Source: an uncultured Rubellimicrobium sp. (lineage in GTDB: Bacteria; Pseudomonadota; Alphaproteobacteria; Rhodobacterales; Rhodobacteraceae). From it: a stretch of 5,362 bases of DNA. A program made the position numbers and the translations under genes. Shown here piece after piece: positions 1 to 4,375 of the stretch. The notes under the pieces are model-generated. The model had not been told where the DNA came from and made no database searches. It saw nothing but the letters and a program-made list of their open reading frames with translations. Each line of letters begins with the position of its first letter. Position 1 is the first letter of the stretch. The DNA lies in NCBI GenBank assembly GCA_902805995.1, contig CADCUU010000085.1, positions 1 to 5,362 of the forward strand, written 5' to 3'.

Positions 1-717
1 CGGGATGAACACGTCGCGCGGCAGGCCGAAGGTCAGGAAGGGTCGCTCCTCCACCAGGGGGTGGAACCAGTCGGGATAGGCGAACTTCTCCAGGCTCGAC
101 CACATAAGGGCGATGGCCACGCCCCAGCGCAGCACCTCGAACCGGTGGCGGCGCCAGTCGTCGTTGCTCGACGCCTCCAGTACGAGGTAGCCCGCGACGG
201 CGATGCCCAGCGCGAGGTAGTCGAGGAGGTGGAAGAAGTCGTAGTCCCGCAGTGCCAGCACCCAAAGCGCGAGGATGCCCAGCGCCGCCAAGGGCTGCGT
301 CCGGCGGGAGAAGATCAGCGCCGCGATGAGGAGCTGCGCCCAGGAGACGAGTTCCGATGGCGTCTGGAGGTCGGGGGTGAGATACACGCCCCCCACCGCG
401 AAGACCGCGACGAAGAAGCCTGCGATCATCCACCGCATGAAGTCGTCCGCACGCGCCCAAAGCCGGGAGAAGGCTCGGTCCAGTCCGAGGAGGACCCCCT
501 GCCCCAGCGGCTTGTCCTCGACGAAGCGGGTCAGGAGAAAGAAGCCGATGACCAGGACGATGCCCGTCCAGAACCAGGGATTCTGCAAGGTGAGCCCGAC
601 AGGCTGCGGCGGAGCCCCGACGATGTAGGGGGCGAACCACTTCACATGCGCTTGGGCCGGGACGGCGCAAAGGCAGAGGACCGGGGCAGTCAGGAGGGAG
701 CGCATCGCGTGCTTCAT
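1..717 (-). CDS. Polytopic inner-membrane protein, DoxX-like (3' end beyond window)
   Basis: The frame is open from ATG at 717 to the left edge: 239 residues without a stop. Codons end almost always in G or C. Residues 1-23 look like a signal peptide or signal anchor (MKHAMRSLL, then a hydrophobic stretch ending PAQA before HVKW). About six hydrophobic segments follow, near residues 48-63, 96-114, 122-137, 142-156, 164-181 and 198-208. After the last comes a conserved-looking stretch, WSSLEKFAYPDWFHPL (206-221), then GLPRDVFIP at the edge. This acidic/aromatic pattern resembles DoxX-like membrane proteins, but I cannot name a function, substrate or partner. A GAGG Shine-Dalgarno at 723-726, 5 nt before the ATG, supports the start; a second in-frame ATG at 705 is less well placed. 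A candidate promoter lies upstream at 762-790, so the gene is probably transcribed separately from the spike unit. Coding status is well supported; the family label is tentative. Confidence 0.85.
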   Translation of the reverse strand, partial: MKHAMRSLLTAPVLCLCAVPAQAHVKWFAPYIVGAPPQPVGLTLQNPWFWTGIVLVIGFFLLTRFVEDKPLGQGVLLGLDRAFSRLWARADDFMRWMIAGFFVAVFAVGGVYLTPDLQTPSELVSWAQLLIAALIFSRRTQPLAALGILALWVLALRDYDFFHLLDYLALGIAVAGYLVLEASSNDDWRRHRFEVLRWGVAIALMWSSLEKFAYPDWFHPLVEERPFLTFGLPRDVFIP

Positions 718-761
718 GGCGACCTCGTGTCGAGTTCGGATCGGGCCGTTCGCTGATCGGC

Positions 762-790
762 ATGGTAGTGCCCGCCGAAGGCCGCGACAA
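762..790 (-). promoter_or_regulatory. Candidate sigma70-type promoter for the membrane-protein gene
   Basis: On the minus strand, TTGTCG (785-790) and TACCAT (762-767) are separated by exactly 17 nt. Each hexamer matches the TTGACA/TATAAT consensus at 4 of 6 positions. Transcription would begin near 755, leaving a leader of about 38 nt before the ATG at 717. It is the best such pair I found in the gap, but sequences of this quality also arise by chance. Confidence 0.35.
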
Positions 791-817
791 AAGCAGGGAT
801 TTGCTTCAGCCTGGGAG

Positions 818-835
818 TATCACGGAACCGTGATA
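818..835. promoter_or_regulatory. 18-bp dyad, candidate operator
   Basis: Perfect inverted repeat with 8-bp arms, TATCACGG and CCGTGATA, separated by AA. It lies in the gap between the fibre-gene stop (939) and the membrane-protein start (717), about 28 bp upstream of the candidate -35 element for the latter. The size and symmetry suit a dimeric transcription factor. As RNA it would form a 7-bp stem with a GTTC loop, but no U tract follows on the minus strand, so a classical intrinsic terminator is unlikely. I do not recognise a cognate regulator. Confidence 0.4.
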
Positions 836-938
836 ATGGGGATGGGCTGCGTCAGGGGCGGCTTTGGCCGTCCAAGCAGGACGAGCGAAAGGCGCCGGGA
901 CGGAGAGGTCATCCTGACGCCCCGGCGGACCAAGGCGA

Positions 939-2768
939 TCAGGCCTTTGCGAGGGTCAGGCCGGTGAAGGCCGTATTGCCGGTATTGGAGCAGTTCAGCG
1001 TGATGGACGTCGCCCCGCCCATGGGAATATCTCGCGTCGTCGCGCCGGAGCCGACGGCGACAGTCTCCACGATGGTTCCCGTGGCCGAGCCCAACCGAAT
1101 GCTCAACGGGGTCGTTCCGCTGACGCCCGACAGGCCCAGACGGATTGTGTCGGTGCCCAGCAGGTCGCTGATGCGGACCCAGTTCTGGTCTGTCGAGGCC
1201 GCGCGCACGGTCGAGCCATTGCCCGTGACCGGATCGTAGGTCGCCGCGCCCGAGGTCGTGCCAGTGGTCTGGCTCACGCCGGTGATGACGTTGCCTACCG
1301 TCTGCTGGGTGTGCATCGGCCGCCACTGCGTGCCGTCGTAGTAGGCGCGCGCGTTGCCGAAGTTGGTGCAGAGTTCGGCCTCCATGCCCCGGAACAGCAC
1401 GCCGCCGTTGACCGCCAGAAGCTCGGTCAGCGTGTAGCCGCCGCGGAAGATGATCTTGTTGTCCAGAGCGGCCCGGCTGTTCTGGATCACCACGGACGCG
1501 GCGTTGCGCTTGCCGATGTGGAGGGTGTTGCCGCCGCTGTTGGCGTCGATCCGCACCGTGCCGACGATCTGGCTGGGCTCGATCAGGCAGTTCGTGGCGC
1601 GGAGGAGGTCGAGAGCCACGCCCGAGGCGACCAGGCGCGAGCCCGGCAGGACATGGAAGCCGTTCAGGACCGCGCCGCTCGTGTCGCCGAGCTGGAGCAT
1701 CGTGCCGGCTGCGGTCGCGGGGGAGGACAGGCTGTCCACGAGAATGGACCCCTCGGTGCCGGGGGCCACGCGAACGCCGTTCCTGAACGAGGCGATGCAG
1801 GCCAGATGCACCGCCGAGAGACGGCCGCCCTGGAGATCCGCGCACCATTCGCAGTTCGTGTCGCTGCCGCCGGAGATGAGCAGGCCGCCCGTGATGCGCG
1901 CGCCCGCGCCGGTCCTGAAGCCCCCACCGCCCGCGACGCGGCCCACGCCGCGCATCTCGCCGCGCAGGTCCCACCAGCCGGTCTGAATGTCCACGCCGTA
2001 GCCGTCGCAGCCCTCGGCGGCGATGGTCAGGACGCCCGAGGTCTTGGAGGCCCCGTCGGAGACGAAGAACGAGCCGCAGGAATGGGCCACGAGGTCGATC
2101 AGGTTCTCGTCGGAGGTTTCGGTGCCGTTCGGGCGCGAGCGCATCCCGACGGTGCAGTATTCGACATGCGCCTCGATCCTCGCGTATTCCACGTTGCCGA
2201 ACAACTCGACGCCGACCTCGCAGTTGCGGGCGCCGATACGCTGGCGGCTCATGGTCTTCTTGAGGTTGGTGAGGCGGTAGCCGGTCACGGGGGTGGCGTT
2301 GTTGGCCCGGTTGCCATCCACCATCAGCGCCACGTCCGACATGAACGGGTTCTGTGCCTCGGAGAAGCTGCCAGTGACGTAGACGGCGTTGTTTGCCCCG
2401 TTGGCCTGCCTGAGAACCACCCCCGGCAGATGCGCCACGGAGGACGGGCCCGAGAAGGTCAGGGGCGCCGACCGCTCCACGACCGTCGTGGAGCGGTCGG
2501 CATAGAGCTTCACGCCCCCCGCGGTGATCAGGTGGTGATCGGTGGCCGAACTGGGGGCGATGCGGTAGCCCAGGCCCTCCGCGGTCTCGATGCGGTCGTC
2601 GGCGGCGATGGCGCGCGACCCGGTGCCGTAGGCCATGGACGTGTCCGCGAGGAGAGCCGCAATCGTGCCGAAGCGGCGGGCGGCCCGGACCTCCAGCATG
2701 GCGGCGTTGACGCGGGCCGACAGGTCGGCGCCCGTGAAGATGGGGATGGGAAGGTTGGCGAGAGTCAC
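939..2768 (-). CDS. Head-spike fibre / tailspike-like protein (GhsB-type, receptor binding)
   Basis: A 609-residue protein, predicted to be a surface-binding fibre on a GTA or phage-like particle. Residues 1-30 (ANLPIPIFTGADLSARV) form a short anchor. Residues 32-90 (RRFGTIAALLADT, then AEGLGYRIAPSSATDHHL and GGVKLYA) match the small linker module common in alphaproteobacterial tailspikes. Residues about 115-470 are rich in G, N, V and I, with repeated short beta-strand/turn patterns, as expected of a right-handed parallel beta-helix. YYDGTQWRP (476-484) marks its end, and a Ser/Thr/Gly-rich beta domain (about 500-609) closes the protein. The start is GTG, with GGAG at 2775-2778, 6 nt upstream, and lies 1 nt after the stop of the preceding 38-aa ORF, suggesting translational coupling. 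Position beside an rcc01079-type spike base gene implies a GhsB (rcc01080) role in recognising cell-surface polysaccharide. The GhsB assignment rests on synteny and architecture; a depolymerase activity is possible, but no catalytic residues can be assigned. Confidence 0.8.
   Translation of the reverse strand: MTLANLPIPIFTGADLSARVNAAMLEVRAARRFGTIAALLADTSMAYGTGSRAIAADDRIETAEGLGYRIAPSSATDHHLITAGGVKLYADRSTTVVERSAPLTFSGPSSVAHLPGVVLRQANGANNAVYVTGSFSEAQNPFMSDVALMVDGNRANNATPVTGYRLTNLKKTMSRQRIGARNCEVGVELFGNVEYARIEAHVEYCTVGMRSRPNGTETSDENLIDLVAHSCGSFFVSDGASKTSGVLTIAAEGCDGYGVDIQTGWWDLRGEMRGVGRVAGGGGFRTGAGARITGGLLISGGSDTNCEWCADLQGGRLSAVHLACIASFRNGVRVAPGTEGSILVDSLSSPATAAGTMLQLGDTSGAVLNGFHVLPGSRLVASGVALDLLRATNCLIEPSQIVGTVRIDANSGGNTLHIGKRNAASVVIQNSRAALDNKIIFRGGYTLTELLAVNGGVLFRGMEAELCTNFGNARAYYDGTQWRPMHTQQTVGNVITGVSQTTGTTSGAATYDPVTGNGSTVRAASTDQNWVRISDLLGTDTIRLGLSGVSGTTPLSIRLGSATGTIVETVAVGSGATTRDIPMGGATSITLNCSNTGNTAFTGLTLAKA
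2467..2501. repeat. Perfect 17-bp inverted repeat inside the fibre gene
   Basis: Left arm GCCGACCGCTCCACGAC (2467-2483), a single C at 2484, then the exact reverse complement (2485-2501). On the coding strand it encodes residues 90-101 (ADRSTTVVERSA), immediately after the conserved N-terminal module of the fibre protein and before the beta-helix. The mRNA could fold into a very stable hairpin. An exact dyad this long is not expected by chance in a window of this size, even at high GC. Confidence 0.9.
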
Positions 2769-2769
2769 G

Positions 2770-2886
2770 TCAGGCTCCGCGGATGTGGGTCGTGGGGGCG
2801 ACCAGGGTGTGGGGGAGGAAGAGCGTCATCATCCCGGTGGAGAACAGGATCGCCGTGCTGCTGAGGCCGGGGGACAGGGTCAGCAT
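2770..2886 (-). CDS. Small 38-aa protein between spike base and spike fibre genes
   Basis: ATG at 2886, TGA at 2770-2772. The ORF exactly fills the space between its neighbours: its ATG follows the spike-base stop after 2 nt (TGATCATG), and its stop precedes the fibre GTG by 1 nt. Of 38 sense codons, 37 end in G or C, like the flanking genes. The protein starts MLTLSPGLSSTAILF, is moderately hydrophobic, and ends with a short polar tail (APTTHIRGA). It has no charged residue except one Arg near the end, plus two His, and no clear signal peptide or transmembrane helix of normal length. The Shine-Dalgarno is weak (GGGA at 2893-2896, 6 nt away), so translation would depend on coupling to the upstream gene. 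I do not recognise the family. It could be a minor spike component, an assembly factor, or mainly a coupling device. Confidence 0.65.
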   Translation of the reverse strand: MLTLSPGLSSTAILFSTGMMTLFLPHTLVAPTTHIRGA

Positions 2887-2888
2887 GA

Positions 2889-3146
2889 TCAGTCCCACCC
2901 GAAGACGGTGGCGGTAGTGCCGGTGGCGCGGACCTTGACGGCGCGGAACGGGACGATCTGGCCCGCCTGGACGAAGTAGGTCAGGGCATTGCCGGTCGCG
3001 TCCTCCAGCACCAGCGAGCCCGCGGAGTTGCACCACAGTGCCCGGGGACGGGGCACCACGGAGTCGGTGTCATGCGGCGTGATGGCCTGGTGGCTTTCGC
3101 CCGGGCTGTCGAGCCCGCGCTGGTGGCTTTTGAAATTGTCGGACAT
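2889..3146 (-). CDS. ghsA: Spike base protein, RCAP_rcc01079 (GhsA) family
   Basis: An 85-residue protein matching the pattern of the RCAP_rcc01079 spike base family. It has HQRGLDSP near the N-terminus (8-15), ITPHDTD (22-28), RALW (35-38), a short beta-strand SLVLEDATGNALTYF (44-58), and the C-terminal signature GQIVPFRAVKVRATGTTAT (62-80). In R. capsulatus this small beta protein forms the base of the GTA head spike, onto which the fibre protein is mounted; the spikes help particles bind the capsule of recipient cells. The chosen ATG (3146) has a near-perfect Shine-Dalgarno, AAGGAGG at 3154-3160, 7 nt upstream. A longer in-frame start at 3212 would place that signal inside the gene and add a Pro/Gly-rich stretch atypical of the family. 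It is the first gene of a tightly spaced unit with the 38-aa ORF and the fibre gene. The gene symbol follows family recognition; similar proteins also occur in some phages. Confidence 0.85.
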   Translation of the reverse strand: MSDNFKSHQRGLDSPGESHQAITPHDTDSVVPRPRALWCNSAGSLVLEDATGNALTYFVQAGQIVPFRAVKVRATGTTATVFGWD

Positions 3147-3153
3147 GGGGGTT

Positions 3154-3160
3154 CCTCCTT
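3154..3160 (-). promoter_or_regulatory. Strong Shine-Dalgarno deciding the ghsA start
   Basis: AAGGAGG on the minus strand, 7 nt before the ATG at 3146. It is by far the strongest ribosome-binding site in the window and fixes the spike base protein at 85 rather than 107 residues. It suggests high translation of the spike unit once it is transcribed. Confidence 0.8.
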
Positions 3161-3362
3161 CTGGATGCCCTCGGGAGGGTGGAGGAGAAGGGTTAACGAT
3201 CTCTGACCCCAACGAACGGTGGTCCGCGGGGGGTTGGGCAACGCCTGTTCTCAGGGGTGCGAATCAGGTGGCACGCGGAGGGCGGGGGCGGTTGGGGACG
3301 TGACTCTTCGGTATAAGGGGCTGCTGCCGCTGATGTTTCTTGTTTAGGATGCGGTGTGCAGG

Positions 3363-3378
3363 CGGGCCTTTCGGCCCG
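3363..3378. repeat. GC-rich stem-loop
   Basis: CGGGCC and GGCCCG are separated by TTTC on the plus strand, giving a 6-bp stem. Read on the minus strand the loop is GAAA, a stable GNRA tetraloop, which would favour an RNA from that strand. No T tract follows in either direction, so it is not a classical terminator. Confidence 0.5.
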
Positions 3379-3443
3379 GGGAAGGCTTGGGGACCGCGCC
3401 GAATCGGGGGCGTGCCGGAGAGCATGAAGCCAAGCGAGGCGGC

Positions 3444-3500
3444 CCGGAGGAACGAGCGGAAGGATCGATCCTTACCGGACACTAAGCTCGCTCGCTCCGG
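3444..3500. repeat. Nested inverted repeat with 14-bp palindrome
   Basis: CCGGAG (3444-3449) and CGAGCG (3453-3458) on the left are complementary to CGCTCG (3489-3494) and CTCCGG (3495-3500) on the right, with one 3-nt bulge (3450-3452). The enclosed segment begins with a perfect 14-bp palindrome, AAGGATCGATCCTT (3460-3473), which could form its own inner hairpin. This arrangement suggests a folded RNA or a palindromic intergenic repeat; it does not match any RNA family I recognise. Another 6-bp complementary pair lies just outside (GCTTGG 3385-3390 and CCAAGC 3430-3435). Confidence 0.5.
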
Positions 3501-3634
3501 ACCTTTGGAGGACGTGAGCCGCGCCTGGGTGCTGTCTGGGGGCCTGAAGGCTCGGAGATGCTGACGCAGGATGGCGTGCGTTCCATGCGGGTCGCGAGCA
3601 GCCCCACTGGCAGCGTACCTGCCTCCGGCCGTCG

Positions 3635-4297
3635 CTAGATCCGGCTCAGGAGGTCCCGGAGCGGTCGGGGCTGGCGCTCGATGTCGAGGGCGCGGACGAG
3701 CAGGCTGGCATAGCGGAGCTTGCGCCGTGCGCCTGCGCCCAGGAACCGGCGGACCTGATCCGCGAAGGGAGCGTTCCGCCAGGCCGCCTGCTTCTGAAGG
3801 GTGCGAAAGGAGCCCAGGTCTCCCTGATCGGCAAGCAGAGCCTGCAACGCTTCGGGTCCGACCGCGCGGATGAGTTCGTCCTCCAGATCGCGGTCGCAGA
3901 CGTAGAAGCCCTCCCGCTCAAAGTCTGCGCGCGTGGTGGGTTGGGCGTAGCCGGCGCGCGCCAGGGCTCGACGGAAATGCGGCTCTTCGGCCGCGTCGCA
4001 CAGGCCGCTCACGCGCAGCCTGCGGCCCCCCGGCCCGAAAAGGTCGAGAAAGCGCCCGACCGAATGGGCGCCCCCGATCGGGATCACCACGACGGCCTCT
4101 CCTGTCAGGTCCCGTCCCTGGAGGCTCGCCAGGGTCTCGACCGCGATCTGGTCGCTGATGCCTTCGACCAGAACGACCGAGCGGGCGTGCCGGGCACGCG
4201 CCATGGCGGCTCCCGTCGCCCGAAGCGGTGCATCCGGACCGCTCGCGCGGCCCGAAGCGGACAGTTCCTGAGCATCCCTGAGATCGTCCCGCCGCAT
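3635..4297 (-). CDS. Stand-alone OLD-like TOPRIM domain protein (nucleotidyl transferase/hydrolase type)
   Basis: A 220-residue protein of the family annotated as TOPRIM nucleotidyl transferase/hydrolase domain proteins, related to the TOPRIM part of OLD-family nucleases. Visible motifs: VVLVEGISD (41-49) with the catalytic-type Glu45 and Asp49; VIPIGGAHSVGRF (71-83); GLCDAAEE (98-105) with Asp101; and an acidic cluster CDRDLEDELI (134-143). The C-terminal half, with SFRTLQKQAAWRN (163-175), RKLRYASLL (192-200) and QPRPLRDLL (209-217), fits the conserved tail of this family. There is no Walker A/B ATPase, so this is a full-length single-domain member, not a truncated OLD protein. It probably binds Mg2+ and acts on nucleic acid, but the reaction is unknown. 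The start at 4297 has GGAGG (4304-4308) 6 nt upstream. An alternative ATG at 4204 (residue 32) has GGGAG 5 nt upstream and would still keep the whole TOPRIM core. The gene is separated from galM by 78 bp. Confidence 0.85.
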   Translation of the reverse strand: MRRDDLRDAQELSASGRASGPDAPLRATGAAMARARHARSVVLVEGISDQIAVETLASLQGRDLTGEAVVVIPIGGAHSVGRFLDLFGPGGRRLRVSGLCDAAEEPHFRRALARAGYAQPTTRADFEREGFYVCDRDLEDELIRAVGPEALQALLADQGDLGSFRTLQKQAAWRNAPFADQVRRFLGAGARRKLRYASLLVRALDIERQPRPLRDLLSRI

Positions 4298-4375
4298 CAG
4301 GAGCCTCCGCCACCGCCGGACAGACCTGCCCGACCGACAAGGTGAGATGGCGTGGCAAGGGCCGTCGGACAGGAC

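Larger units (their letters stand above)
3147..3634. other. Non-coding region between TOPRIM gene and spike unit (488 bp)
   Basis: No convincing gene is seen on either strand. The longest frames (minus 3264-3482, plus 3340-3564) have many more A/T-ending codons than the neighbouring genes and no good ribosome-binding site. Part nearest ghsA: its Shine-Dalgarno and a GTTAAC sequence (3192-3197). Middle part (about 3361-3500): several inverted repeats, described separately. Part nearest the TOPRIM gene: a small hairpin at 3609-3623 (GGCAG/CTGCC, loop of 5), 11 bp past that gene's stop, without a T tract. The ghsA promoter must lie here unless transcription reads through from the TOPRIM gene, but no clear -35/-10 pair stands out; TTATAC on the minus strand near 3311-3316 is the best -10-like sequence and lacks a -35 partner. 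Confidence 0.7.

Noticed and set aside
61..756. 231-aa open frame on the plus strand
   Set aside because: It is antisense to the membrane-protein gene, which has a signal peptide, hydrophobic segments and a ribosome-binding site. The plus-strand product is an Arg/Glu/Pro-rich string with no recognisable domain.
820..1974. 384-aa open frame on the minus strand overlapping the fibre gene
   Set aside because: It is in another frame of the same strand and is Arg/Gly/Pro-rich without domain signal, whereas the 609-aa frame shows coherent tailspike architecture to its stop at 939.
1311..2864. 517-aa open frame on the plus strand
   Set aside because: Mirror of the spike fibre gene in GC-rich DNA; its low-complexity Ala/Gly/Arg/Val composition is typical of an antisense shadow.
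939..3146. Prophage or insertion sequence
   Set aside because: No integrase, transposase, terminal repeats or target duplication are visible and the flanking genes are ordinary chromosomal genes; the base/fibre pair alone fits a GTA satellite locus better.
2889..3212. Longer 107-aa form of the spike base protein
   Set aside because: The strong Shine-Dalgarno at 3154-3160 points to the ATG at 3146, and the extra 22 residues are a Pro/Gly-rich translation of the leader.
3264..3482. 72-aa minus-strand ORF in the gap upstream of ghsA
   Set aside because: It begins with GTG without a good ribosome-binding site, about a quarter of its codons end in A or T unlike neighbours, and the inverted repeats in the same DNA explain the sequence better.
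3609..3623. Hairpin GGCAG/CTGCC after the TOPRIM stop as an intrinsic terminator
   Set aside because: The stem is only 5 bp and no T tract follows on the minus strand; such small hairpins are common at this GC content.
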